DNA of 64,000 nt from Pseudomonas sp. 21 (GCF_000955805.1 NZ_JYOA01000003.1:764944-828943); one strand, 5' to 3'; positions 17,815 to 26,082 are shown, counted from the first letter of the stretch. Made by a program: numbers and translations. The notes: generated from the sequence alone by a model not told the origin.

Positions 17815-18965
17815 TCGAACTCGCTTGGCGCGCGTGATTCACCGAACCAGGACAGCAGCCGGGCGACGATCTTCTCGCTGGCGTGGCCGTCACCATAAGG
17901 GCTGAATACCCGGCTCATCTGTTCGTAGACTTCCTCGTCGCGCAGCAGGTGGCTGGCTTCGCTGACGATGCGCCCGGTGTTGGTGCCCACCAGCACCACG
18001 GTGCCGCCTTCCAGCACGGCGGGGCGCTCGGTGACGCGGCGCAGCACCAGCAGCGGCTTGCCCAGCGCCGGGGCTTCCTCCTGGATGCCGCCCGAGTCGG
18101 TGAGGATGATGTACGCGCGGTCCATCAGCCAGACGAAGTGCTGGTAGTCCTGCGGGGCGATCAGGTGGATGTTGGGCTTGTCCGAGAGCAGGCCGTAGAC
18201 AGCGTTCTGCACCTGCGGGTTGAGGTGCACCGGGTAGACGAAGTCCACGTCCGGGAAGCGCTGGCCAAGCTCGGCCAGGGCCAGGCAGATGCGCTCGAAG
18301 CCCTTGCCGAAGTTCTCCCGGCGGTGGCCGGTGATCAGCACCACGCGGCGGTCCCCGGTGAACTTGGCCAGGGGCGAATCGATGGCGGGTATCCAGTTGG
18401 TTTCGTGCAGGTGTTCGCGCATCCACAGCAGGGCGTCGATCACCGTGTTGCCGGTGACCTCGATCTGGTCGATGTTCACCCCCTCGCGCAGCAGGTTGTC
18501 GCGCGAGGCCTTGGTCGGCGGGAAGTGCAGGTCGGCGATCACCGCAGTGAGGCGGCGGTTGGCCTCTTCCGGCCACGGTTGGTGAATGTTGCCGGTGCGC
18601 AGGCCGGCCTCGACGTGGCCCACCGGAATCTGCCGATGGAAGGCGGTGAGGGCGGCGATGAAGCTGGTAGTGGTATCACCGTGGACCAGCACGATGTCCG
18701 GCCGGTGGCGGTCGTAGCTGTCATCCAGCTTGCCCATCATCTGCAGGGACAGGCTGTTCAGGGTCTGGCCCTGGGTCATCACGTCGAGGTCCTCATCGAC
18801 CTCCAGTTCGAAGGAGTCCAGCACTTGCTGTAGCATCTCGCGATGCTGGCCAGTGGAGCAGATGCGCAGCTCGATTTCCGGGGTACGGCGAAGGACGCGG
18901 GCGAGGGGGGCCATCTTGATGGCTTCCGGACGGGTTCCGAAAACCATGGTGACTTTGTACTTCAT
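17811..18965 (-). CDS. wecB: UDP-N-acetylglucosamine 2-epimerase (non-hydrolysing)
   Basis: Interconverts UDP-GlcNAc and UDP-ManNAc in the cytoplasm. It has 384 residues, full length. Family marks are VFGTRPEAIKMAPL at the N-terminus, VHGDTTTSF and HVEAGLRTGN with active-site acidic residues, TGHRRENFGKGFERI with the catalytic His, and the UDP-binding DSGGIQEEAP. The ATG at 18965 has AAGGAGCAATTA upstream; a 23-codon longer frame lacks family similarity. First gene of the operon, supplying UDP-ManNAc to NfrB. In E. coli the precursor enzyme is encoded elsewhere (enterobacterial common antigen cluster), so the linkage here strengthens the functional reading. Confidence 0.95.
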   Translation of the reverse strand: MKYKVTMVFGTRPEAIKMAPLARVLRRTPEIELRICSTGQHREMLQQVLDSFELEVDEDLDVMTQGQTLNSLSLQMMGKLDDSYDRHRPDIVLVHGDTTTSFIAALTAFHRQIPVGHVEAGLRTGNIHQPWPEEANRRLTAVIADLHFPPTKASRDNLLREGVNIDQIEVTGNTVIDALLWMREHLHETNWIPAIDSPLAKFTGDRRVVLITGHRRENFGKGFERICLALAELGQRFPDVDFVYPVHLNPQVQNAVYGLLSDKPNIHLIAPQDYQHFVWLMDRAYIILTDSGGIQEEAPALGKPLLVLRRVTERPAVLEGGTVVLVGTNTGRIVSEASHLLRDEEVYEQMSRVFSPYGDGHASEKIVARLLSWFGESRAPSEFE

Positions 18966-19088
18966 TAATTGCTCCTTGGGCGCACCCTTGTGAGGCCGCC
19001 TTCGGTTTTCCGTGTGGGATTTTTCCAAGGGCAATGAAAGTCGCTCAAGTCCGGGCTGTCCAGCGACAACTGGTGTTGCCAGTGATAC

Positions 19089-19107
19089 AGGTCAGGTACA
19101 TTGACCT
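19089..19107. promoter_or_regulatory. Inverted repeat in the wecB//lysR intergenic region
   Basis: AGGTCA and TGACCT are separated by 7 bp, about 125 bp before wecB and 115 bp before the LysR gene. It resembles the FleQ box (GTCA-N6-TGAC) except for one extra base in the spacer. It could alternatively be a LysR-type site. No proof of function. Confidence 0.35.
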
Positions 19108-19220
19108 TTTAAGATGTTTTGTCACGTGGCTGCAGGCCGCGTCGTCAGCGGGCTGGCGCCGGTTTGCCGGCAGCGCCGAGAAAAAATGTTGATGAATTTT
19201 TCGAAAAGGCGGATCGGTCG

Positions 19221-20072
19221 ATGCTGAGCGCGGAACTGAAGGCGTTCTACCGGGTGGCGAAGCTGGGCAGCATCACCCAGGCGGCGAAGAAGCTCGGCCT
19301 CAGCCAGCCGACCGTGACCACGCAGATTCGCAACCTGGAAAGCCAGTACGCGGTGGAGCTGTTCTATCGCGGCGGCCGTCGCCTGACCCTGAGCGACGAG
19401 GGCGCGCGCCTGCTGCCGATGGTCGAGGCGCTGCTGCAGCAGGAAGCCGATATCGAGTTCTACCTGCGCAACTGCGGGCAGATGCAGGGCGCGCTGCGCA
19501 TCGGTGCCACCTCTCCTTATTACGTGCTCGGGCTGATCAAGACCTTTCGCGAGCGCTTCCCGCAGATCGAAGTGTCGGTGGAGATCGGCAACTCCCAGCA
19601 AGTGCTCGAATCGCTGATCGAATGCCGGGTGGACCTGGCGGCTTCCTCACAGCAGGTAGACGACGCGCGCCTGACCCGCGTGGTGCTGGGCAGCGATCCG
19701 CTGGTGCTCGCGGTGCACCGCAGCCACTCGCTGGCGGCGCTGCAGTCGGTGAGCCTGGGCGATCTGCGCAGCCATTGCCTGCTGATGCGCGAGGCGGGCT
19801 CGACTACCCGTCAGCTGACCGAGGCCATGCTGCAGCAGGCGGGGGTAACCCCGGCCTCGATGCTGGAGATCGGCAGCCGTGAATCGATTCGCGAGGCGGT
19901 GATCCGCAACCTGGGGGTGAGCATCATCGCCCGCCAGGAAGTGCCGGATAACCCGCAGTTGTGCGTGCTGGAGATCAAGGGCGCGAGCCTGATCGACGAG
20001 TACCTGTATTGCCTGAAGGATCGGCGGCAGGCGCGCTTGCCGAGTGCTTTCCTGGCATTGGCGCAGGGTTAG
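19221..20072 (+). CDS. LysR-family regulator of aminoethylphosphonate catabolism type
   Basis: 283 residues. An N-terminal winged helix-turn-helix (residues 1-60; AKLGSITQAAKKLGLSQPTVTTQ) is followed by the periplasmic-binding-like effector domain starting around residue 88 (GALRIGATSPYYVLGLIKTF). The sequence fits the LysR clade linked to 2-aminoethylphosphonate uptake genes (TIGR03339-like, judged from memory), and the transporter follows at 20763. The ATG at 19221 is chosen because earlier in-frame codons encode non-conserved sequence. Probably activates the downstream phnT operon; effector unknown. Confidence 0.85.
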   Translation: MLSAELKAFYRVAKLGSITQAAKKLGLSQPTVTTQIRNLESQYAVELFYRGGRRLTLSDEGARLLPMVEALLQQEADIEFYLRNCGQMQGALRIGATSPYYVLGLIKTFRERFPQIEVSVEIGNSQQVLESLIECRVDLAASSQQVDDARLTRVVLGSDPLVLAVHRSHSLAALQSVSLGDLRSHCLLMREAGSTTRQLTEAMLQQAGVTPASMLEIGSRESIREAVIRNLGVSIIARQEVPDNPQLCVLEIKGASLIDEYLYCLKDRRQARLPSAFLALAQG

Positions 20073-20093
20073 AGGCTGGTCATTGTAGGAGCG

Positions 20094-20130
20094 GAGCTTC
20101 TCCGCGATCCGTCGGCAGGGCCGATGTTTG
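20094..20130. repeat. Single REP-like element
   Basis: TGTAGGAGCGGAGCTTCTCC followed by GCGATCCGTCGGCAGGGCC. It is a variant of the GTAGGAGC family without an inverted partner, 21 bp after the LysR stop. Confidence 0.7.
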
Positions 20131-20215
20131 CCCTGATTGCGCTGCTTGCAATTAGGCTTTTCAGCGCCGCTTCGGCGTGCGCGCGGACTTTGTGTTTCGC
20201 CCCCTCGGGCGAGTC

Positions 20216-20414
20216 CCTTTTGTCAAACGCCACAAAAGGAACCAAAAAGGCTTGCCCCGGACATCCGGTTTTTCGCTCAGGCGAAAAATTCCCTCGTTGA
20301 ATCGAAGCTTCAGGGGCACGAACTAGGCGTCCCCCTACGAAGGGCCGTCCCTGGCCCATCGCAGCTCTCGCGACATCCATGTCGCTCAGCCCCTGAAGCT
20401 TCAATTCAACGAGG
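20216..20414. repeat. Interspersed repeat block with long inverted arms
   Basis: Two nested inverted repeats without a gene. The small one is CCTTTTGT (20216) and ACAAAAGG (20232). The large one has 26-nt arms at 20292-20317 and 20389-20414 matching at 25 of 26 positions (core GAAGCTTCAGGGGC), separated by 71 bp. The block looks like an interspersed Pseudomonas repeat of unknown function. It fills most of the 690-bp gap between the LysR gene and phnT. Confidence 0.75.
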
Positions 20415-20505
20415 CCTCCTGAACGGGGCGTTCGGAGTGCGCGGGTGTTTCTCTGGAAGTCGTTCAAATGCAGAGCCAGAGCCAGAGCGCGGAGTACGCA
20501 TTTTC

Positions 20506-20577
20506 TGTAGGAGCGAGCTTGCTCGCGAACCGCTTGGCACCGTGCCATGCAAGTTCGCGAGCAAGCTCGCTCCTACA
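20506..20577. repeat. REP doublet (inverted pair)
   Basis: TGTAGGAGCGAGCTTGCTCG and its reverse complement are separated by about 25 bp (72 bp in all). The same family and geometry recur at 39497 and 49468. Confidence 0.92.
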
Positions 20578-20702
20578 GGTCGACTCCAAGGCGAAGCGCA
20601 TCTACGAAAATTTTTTCACCCCCATACCAAAATCTGCCTATGGATCTATCGGCGCACTTGGCCCTTTAGCAATAGTGCCGTCGCAATCCGTCCCTAGCAT
20701 GG

Positions 20703-20756
20703 ACCTCGTTCCTTCACGCCACGGCTCACGCGGTGTGAACCACAAGAAGACGAGGT
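20703..20756 (+). promoter_or_regulatory. Leader hairpin that can pair with the phnT ribosome-binding site
   Basis: ACCTCGT (20703) is complementary to ACGAGGT (20750), which contains the GAGG Shine-Dalgarno of phnT. TTCAC (20713) pairs with GTGAA (20735) inside. If the RNA folds this way, translation of phnT would be restrained. The complementarity is visible; the role is inferred. Confidence 0.35.
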
Positions 20757-20762
20757 ACCGCC

Positions 20763-21818
20763 ATGCATCCCACCATCGCCGGCACGCCGCTCAGCGTGCG
20801 CCACATCCGCAAGCGCTTCGGTCAGTTCGTCGCCCTCGACGGCGTGTCGCTGGACGTCAAGGCCGGTGAACTGGTCTGCCTGCTCGGCCCCTCCGGCTGC
20901 GGCAAGACCACCCTGCTGCGCTGCATCGCCGGGCTGGAGCAGCAGGACGAGGGAACCTTGCACCTGGGGTCGCGCGATGTGTCGAACCTGCCGCCGCAGG
21001 CGCGGGACTACGGCATCCTGTTCCAGTCCTACGCGCTGTTTCCCAACCTCACGGTGGAGCAGAACATTGCCTATGGCCTGACCAACGCATCCAAGGAAGA
21101 AGCCCGCCGCCGCGTTGCCGAGATGCTCGAACTGGTCGGCCTGACCGGCAGCGAGAAGAAATACCCCGGCCAACTCTCCGGCGGCCAGCAGCAGCGCGTC
21201 GCCATGGCCCGTGCGCTGGCGCCGAGTCCGTCGCTGCTGCTGCTCGACGAGCCGATGTCGGCGCTCGACGCCCGTGTCCGCGAGCACCTGTGTGGCGAGC
21301 TGCGCCAACTGCAGAAGAGCCTGGGCATCACCACCGTGATGGTCACCCACAACCAGGACGAGGCCATGCTGATGGCCGACCGCATCGCGGTGATGAACCA
21401 CGGGCGCATCGAGCAGTACGGCACTGCCCAGGAGATCTACAGCACCCCGAGCACACCCTTCGTTGCCGAGTTCGTCGGCCAGGGCAACTGGCTGCCCTTC
21501 GAACGCGGCAGCGATGGCCATGCCCGCGTCGGCAGCCTCAACCTGCGCCTGCACAGCCAGGCGCAAAGCGCCTCGGGCCGGCTGTTCTGCCGCCCGGAGG
21601 CGATCAGCGTGAACCCGGCGGTGCACCAGGAAAACCTGTTCCGCGCGCAGATCCGCGAGATCACCTTCCTCGGCAACCGCTGCCGCATGAGCTTCGAGCT
21701 GGAACAGCTGCCGGGCCATGCGCTGCTCGCCGAGCTGGCGCCGGAGGACATGCCGCGCCTGGGCACTCCGGATATCTGGGTGTCACTGCCGCCGCGCAGC
21801 CTGCAGGTGTTCGCCTGA
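20763..21818 (+). CDS. phnT: ABC transporter ATP-binding protein, 2-aminoethylphosphonate type
   Basis: 351 residues. Walker [10 protein letters not shown] (about residue 46), Q-loop, signature [15 protein letters not shown] (about 139) and Walker B LLLLDEP are intact. The C-terminal 110 residues form a TOBE-like regulatory domain as in spermidine/Fe3+/phosphonate ATPases. It energises uptake by the following permease; the stop codon is one base before the permease start. Assignment to the PhnT-like subgroup rests on the neighbouring LysR, permease, binding protein and FAD oxidoreductase. Iron or spermidine uptake is the main alternative by domain alone. Confidence 0.88.
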   Translation: MHPTIAGTPLSVRHIRKRFGQFVALDGVSLDVKAGELVCLLGPSGCGKTTLLRCIAGLEQQDEGTLHLGSRDVSNLPPQARDYGILFQSYALFPNLTVEQNIAYGLTNASKEEARRRVAEMLELVGLTGSEKKYPGQLSGGQQQRVAMARALAPSPSLLLLDEPMSALDARVREHLCGELRQLQKSLGITTVMVTHNQDEAMLMADRIAVMNHGRIEQYGTAQEIYSTPSTPFVAEFVGQGNWLPFERGSDGHARVGSLNLRLHSQAQSASGRLFCRPEAISVNPAVHQENLFRAQIREITFLGNRCRMSFELEQLPGHALLAELAPEDMPRLGTPDIWVSLPPRSLQVFA

Positions 21819-21819
21819 G

Positions 21820-23535
21820 ATGGAAGCCGTGGTGAAGCACAGCCCGACGCTTTCGGTCGGCAAGGTTCGCGGCGATCTGGGTGATCGCCTGTTCGTCCGT
21901 GGCGGCAAGTACCTGCTGCTGGTCCTGCTGACCCTCGCGGTGCTGATGCCGCTGCTGGCCATCTTCTGGCGCGGCTTCAGCGGTGAGGCGGGGCAGGGCG
22001 GTGGCCTGGCGGCCATGGGCGAGTTGCTGCGCAGCGACAACTTCCACTGGCTGCTGGGCAACAGCCTGAAGGTCTCGGTGAGCGTGGCGTGCATCGTCGT
22101 GCCGGCGGCCTACCTGTTCGCCTACGCGCTACAGCGCACGCTGATCCCGGCCAAGGGCCTGTGGCGCGGGATTTCCCTGCTGCCGCTGCTGGCGCCGTCG
22201 ATGCTGCCGGGTATCGCGCTGATCTACCTGTTCGGCAACCAGGGCCTGCTGCGCCACCTGCTGCCGGACAACATCTACGGCTTCTGGGGCATCGTCCTCG
22301 GCGAGGCGATCTACACCTTCCCCCATGCGCTGATGATCCTGCTGTCGGCGCTGTCGCTGGCCGATGCGCGCCTGTTCGACGCTGCCTCCAGCATGGGCGC
22401 CGGCCCGTGGAAAGCCTTCCGCAGCATCACCTGGCCGGCTTCGCGCCAAGGTGTGTTCGCCGCCTTCTGCCTGGTGTTCACCCTGACCATCACCGACTTC
22501 GGCGTGCCGGTCGTGGTAGGCGGCGACTACCAGGTGCTGGCGCTGGAAGCCTACAAGGCGGTGGTCGGCCAGCAGCAGTTCGGTCGTGGCGCGCAGATCG
22601 GCATGATCCTCCTGCTGCCGGCGCTGCTCAGCTTCGCCGTGGACACCTGGCTGCGCCGTCGCCAGGGCGATGCCATGAGCGGCCGCGCGCAGGTCTACCA
22701 TCCCAAGCCGTCGCGCCGCCGCGATGCCGCCTTCCTCGCCATCGTCGTGCTTATCAGCACCGTTTTGCTGGGCGTGCTGGGCATGGCCGTGTACTCCTCG
22801 CTGGTGAAGTTCTGGCCCTACAACCTGTCGCTGTCGCTGAACCACTACGACTTCAACACCACCGCCGGTGGTGGCTGGCTGGCCTACCGCAACAGCCTGA
22901 CCATGGCCGTGTGCACCGCGATCATCGGCAGCGCGCTGATCTTCACCGGCGCCTACCTGATCGAGAAGACCCGCGAGCAGCGCTGGCTGAGCCAACTGCT
23001 GCGGATGCTGTGCTTCGTGCCGATGGCCGTGCCGGGCCTCGTGCTGGGCCTGGGCTACGTGTTCTTCTTCAACCTGCCGGGCAACCCGCTGCACGTGTTC
23101 TACGGCAGCATGGCGCTGCTGGTGGTATGCACCATCGCCCACTACCTGACCACCGCGCAGATGACCGCCACCGCCGCGCTGCGCCAGCTCGACGGCGAGT
23201 TCGAGGCGGCCGCGCTGTCGCTGAAGATGCCGCTGTGGCGCCACTACCTGCGCGTCACCGTGCCGATCTGCCTGCCGGCGCTGCTGGACATCACCCGCTA
23301 CCTGTTCGTCTCGGCGATGACCACGGTCTCGGCGGCGATCTTCCTCTACAACCCGGACACCATCCTCGCCGCCGTCGCCGTGCTGAACATGGACGACTCC
23401 GGCAACGTCGGCGGCGCCGCCGCCATGTCCACCCTGATCCTGCTCACCTCCGCGGCTGTGTCGCTGCTGCTGGCCGGCGCCTCGCGCGGCCTGCTGCGCC
23501 GCTCCCAGGCCTGGAGGAAGGGCGCGAACCCGTAA
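21820..23535 (+). CDS. phnU: ABC transporter permease, fused double-domain, aminoethylphosphonate type
   Basis: 571 residues with about 12 transmembrane helices in two homologous halves, each with a binding-protein-dependent permease domain. The EAA loops are seen at LSLADARLFDAASSMGAGPW (first half) and LDGEFEAAALSLKMP (second half). The fusion replaces the usual two separate subunits. The start at 21820 lies one base after the phnT stop, indicating coupled translation; the frame continues upstream but only through sequence overlapping phnT. Confidence 0.88.
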   Translation: MEAVVKHSPTLSVGKVRGDLGDRLFVRGGKYLLLVLLTLAVLMPLLAIFWRGFSGEAGQGGGLAAMGELLRSDNFHWLLGNSLKVSVSVACIVVPAAYLFAYALQRTLIPAKGLWRGISLLPLLAPSMLPGIALIYLFGNQGLLRHLLPDNIYGFWGIVLGEAIYTFPHALMILLSALSLADARLFDAASSMGAGPWKAFRSITWPASRQGVFAAFCLVFTLTITDFGVPVVVGGDYQVLALEAYKAVVGQQQFGRGAQIGMILLLPALLSFAVDTWLRRRQGDAMSGRAQVYHPKPSRRRDAAFLAIVVLISTVLLGVLGMAVYSSLVKFWPYNLSLSLNHYDFNTTAGGGWLAYRNSLTMAVCTAIIGSALIFTGAYLIEKTREQRWLSQLLRMLCFVPMAVPGLVLGLGYVFFFNLPGNPLHVFYGSMALLVVCTIAHYLTTAQMTATAALRQLDGEFEAAALSLKMPLWRHYLRVTVPICLPALLDITRYLFVSAMTTVSAAIFLYNPDTILAAVAVLNMDDSGNVGGAAAMSTLILLTSAAVSLLLAGASRGLLRRSQAWRKGANP

Positions 23536-23629
23536 CACCGCTGGACGCTGTCGCCCCCGTTTCGGCGAGGGCTCAACCCCTGACAACACCCGCCCCGCGC
23601 GGGGAAAAAACACTGCCAAGGAGCTCCAC

Positions 23630-24655
23630 ATGTTCAAACGTCTTGCCCTCGCCGCCGCCGTGGTTGCCGGTTTCGCCGCACAGGTCCACGCCGCCGACAC
23701 CGAACTGACCGTCTACACCGCCCTGGAACCGGAACAGCTGACCGCCTACAAGCAGGCCTTCGAAGCCGAGAACCCGGACATCAAGATCAAGTGGGTGCGC
23801 GACTCCACCGGCATCGTCACCGCCAAGCTGCTGGCCGAGAAGGATCGCCCGCAGGCTGACGCCGTCTGGGGCCTGGCCGCTTCCAGCCTGGCCATCCTCG
23901 ACCAGCAGGGCATGCTGGAGAAGTACGCGCCCAAGCACCTGGACGCCATCGGCAAGAACTACCGCGACCCGGCCAACCCGCCGGCCTGGGTCGGCATGGA
24001 CGTCTGGGCCGCCACCATCTGCTTCAACACCGTCGAAGCCGAGAAACTGGGCCTGGAGAAACCGGTGAGCTGGCAGGACCTGACCAAGCCGGAATACAAG
24101 GGCAAGATCGTCATGCCCAACCCGGCGTCCTCCGGCACCGGCTTCCTCGACGTTTCCGCCTGGCTGCAGACCTTCGGCGAGAAGCAGGGCTGGGCCTACA
24201 TGGACGCCCTGCACGAGAACATCGGCCAGTACGTCCACTCCGGCTCCAAGCCGTGCAAGCTGGCCGCCGCCGGCGAATTCCCGATCGGCATCTCCTTCGA
24301 GTACCCGGCCGTGCAGCTCAAGCGCCAGGGCGCGCCGCTGGACATCGTCCTGCCGAAGGAAGGCCTGGGCTGGGAAATCGAAGCCACCGGCATCGTCAAG
24401 GGCACCCAGCATGAAGCCGCGGCGAAGAAACTCGCCGACTTCTCCGCCAGCCCCAAGGCCATGGAGCTGTACAAGGAAAACTTCGCCGTGCTGGCCCAGC
24501 CGGGCATCGCCAAGCCGCAGACCGAACTGCCGGCCGACTACGAGCAGCGCCTGATCAAGAACGACTTCGCCTGGGCCTCGAAGAACCGCGACGAGATCCT
24601 CGCCGAGTGGCGCAAGCGCTATGACGGCAAGTCGGAGAAGGTTGCGCAGAAGTAA
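23630..24655 (+). CDS. phnS: Periplasmic substrate-binding protein, aminoethylphosphonate type
   Basis: 341 residues with a signal peptide (MFKRLALAAAVVAGFAAQVHA, cleavage near residue 21). It is an extracellular solute-binding protein of the iron/thiamine/phosphonate class: TVYTALEPEQLTAYKQAFEA at the start of the mature protein, then KWVRDSTGIVTAKLLAEK, a typical ligand-cleft segment of AEP-binding members. AAGGAG lies 7 nt before the ATG. 94 bp separate it from the permease gene, same strand. The ligand is inferred from context. Confidence 0.87.
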   Translation: MFKRLALAAAVVAGFAAQVHAADTELTVYTALEPEQLTAYKQAFEAENPDIKIKWVRDSTGIVTAKLLAEKDRPQADAVWGLAASSLAILDQQGMLEKYAPKHLDAIGKNYRDPANPPAWVGMDVWAATICFNTVEAEKLGLEKPVSWQDLTKPEYKGKIVMPNPASSGTGFLDVSAWLQTFGEKQGWAYMDALHENIGQYVHSGSKPCKLAAAGEFPIGISFEYPAVQLKRQGAPLDIVLPKEGLGWEIEATGIVKGTQHEAAAKKLADFSASPKAMELYKENFAVLAQPGIAKPQTELPADYEQRLIKNDFAWASKNRDEILAEWRKRYDGKSEKVAQK

Positions 24656-24674
24656 GGTTTGACACCGATGGCTC

Positions 24675-24833
24675 CCTCTCCCCAACCCTCTCCCTGAAGG
24701 GAGAGGGGCTGTTCGGTGTGTTGGTTCGGTTTCAGCGTCTGCCTGTGCCTTTGATGGTTTCAGGATGAACTCAGGGTTTCTCTTCGCAGAGGAGAGCTCC
24801 CTCTCCTTTCGGGGAGAGGGCGGGGGAGAGGGG
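24675..24833. repeat. Inverted pair of CCCTCTCCC-family repeats, no gene inside
   Basis: Left copy 24675-24707 (CCTCTCCCCAA then CCCTCTCCC-TGAA-GGGAGAGGG) is identical to the repeat ending the DUF559 gene at 62539-62571. Right copy 24799-24833 is in opposite orientation and slightly divergent. About 90 bp between them hold no frame of note. The pair fills the phnS/FAD-oxidoreductase gap. Confidence 0.85.
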
Positions 24834-24859
24834 CTCTTCGCCACGCAGGAAATACCCCC

Positions 24860-25990
24860 ATGACCCACACCCACTGCGACGTTGCCATCGTCGGCGCCGG
24901 TATCCTCGGCCTTTCCCACGCCTACGCCGCTGCCCGCCGCGGGCTTTCCGTGCGCGTCTTCGAACGCACCGCCACGCCCCTGGGCGCCTCGGTGCGCAAC
25001 TTCGGCCAGGCGCTGGTCACCGGCCAGCCGCCGGGCGTGATGTCCGACCTGGCACGGGCCAGCCGGCCGATCTGGGCGCAGTGGGCGGAAGGCGCCGGGT
25101 TCTCCCTGCGGCGCAATGGTTCGTTGCTGTTCGCCCGCACCGAGGCCGAGGAGCATCTGCTGGAAGCCTTCTGCGCCGGCCGCGCGAAGGAGCTGGACTA
25201 CCGAGTGGGCCTGCTGCGCGGCAGCGAGCTGAACGACCTCTACCAGGGGCACTTCCGCCATCACCGCGCCGCGCTGCTCGGTTTCGACGACCAGCAGCTG
25301 TACTCCCGCGAAGCGCTGCCGAGCCTGATCGATTACGTGCGCCGCGAGCACGGCGTGCAGTTCCATTTCTCCACCCTCGTGCGTGACGTCGACACCGGCG
25401 TGCTGCGCACCACGGCGGGCAGCTTCACCGCCGGGCAGGTGATCGTCTGCTCCGGCCACGACTACCAGACGCTGCTGGCCGAGGTCATCGCGCCGCTGCA
25501 GCCGCAGGTGTGCCGCCTGCAGATGCTGCGCGCGCGCCCGCAGGTCGATTTCGGCCTCGCCCACTCGATCCTCACCGGCCTGAGTTGCGTGCATTACGGC
25601 GCCTTCTCCGACCTGCCCGAGGCCGAGGCGGTGCGCGAGCAGATTCGCCGAGAGACGCCGGAGCTGGAAGAGCAGGGCATCCACCTGCTGGTCAGCCCGA
25701 CGCCCCATGGCGAGCTGATCATCGGTGACTCCCATCATTACGGCAGCGACGCCGCGCCGTTCAATGCCGAGGCGGTGGACAGGCTCATGCTGGAGCTGGC
25801 CGAGGACACCCTGGGCATGCGCGTGGAGGTGGTCGAGCGCTGGCAGGGCGTCTACGGCTCGCGCGGGCCGGGGCCGTTCTCCGTGCTGCAGGCCGCCGAC
25901 GGCATCACCGCCGTGCTGATGCACACCGGCGTCGGCATGAGCATCGGCCCGGCGCTGGGCGAGCGCACCGTGGCCGGGTTGTTTGGCTGA
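24860..25990 (+). CDS. FAD-dependent oxidoreductase (amine oxidase), phosphonate-associated type
   Basis: 376 residues of the DAO family. The N-terminal dinucleotide-binding site is VAIVGAGILGLSHAYAAARRG (residues about 7-27), and the C-terminal FAD-contact segment is GSRGPGPFSVL. The length and features suit the TIGR03364-type clade, which occurs beside phosphonate transporters and phosphonatase-like enzymes and is thought to oxidatively deaminate aminophosphonates. It would turn an imported aminophosphonate into an aldehyde for further breakdown. No phosphonate hydrolase gene is adjacent. Substrate is inferred; ordinary amino acids are the alternative. Confidence 0.82.
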   Translation: MTHTHCDVAIVGAGILGLSHAYAAARRGLSVRVFERTATPLGASVRNFGQALVTGQPPGVMSDLARASRPIWAQWAEGAGFSLRRNGSLLFARTEAEEHLLEAFCAGRAKELDYRVGLLRGSELNDLYQGHFRHHRAALLGFDDQQLYSREALPSLIDYVRREHGVQFHFSTLVRDVDTGVLRTTAGSFTAGQVIVCSGHDYQTLLAEVIAPLQPQVCRLQMLRARPQVDFGLAHSILTGLSCVHYGAFSDLPEAEAVREQIRRETPELEEQGIHLLVSPTPHGELIIGDSHHYGSDAAPFNAEAVDRLMLELAEDTLGMRVEVVERWQGVYGSRGPGPFSVLQAADGITAVLMHTGVGMSIGPALGERTVAGLFG

Positions 25991-26054
25991 CACGCAGCTG
26001 TCATCTGCCGTTCACCGGGTTCTGGTACTGCCGGCACACACGGATTCGCTTTTT

Positions 26055-26082
26055 TGTAGGAGCGAGCAAGCTCGCTCCTACA
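26055..26082. repeat. Single palindromic REP
   Basis: TGTAGGAGCGAG and CTCGCTCCTACA around a CAAG centre. It lies 20 bp before the zntB-like start and so in its leader. Confidence 0.88.

Noticed and set aside
12527-17898. Very long + strand frames (12527-14506, 14558-15667, 15673-17898) opposite nfrA/nfrB
   Set aside because: GC-rich shadow frames. The minus-strand genes have signal peptides, motifs and tight overlaps, while the shadows have low-complexity Gly/Ala/Val or Gln/His sequence.
20069-20548. 159-codon minus-strand frame over the repeat block
   Set aside because: Made wholly of REP and interspersed-repeat DNA; such frames are commonly mis-annotated in Pseudomonas. No ribosome-binding site or domain.
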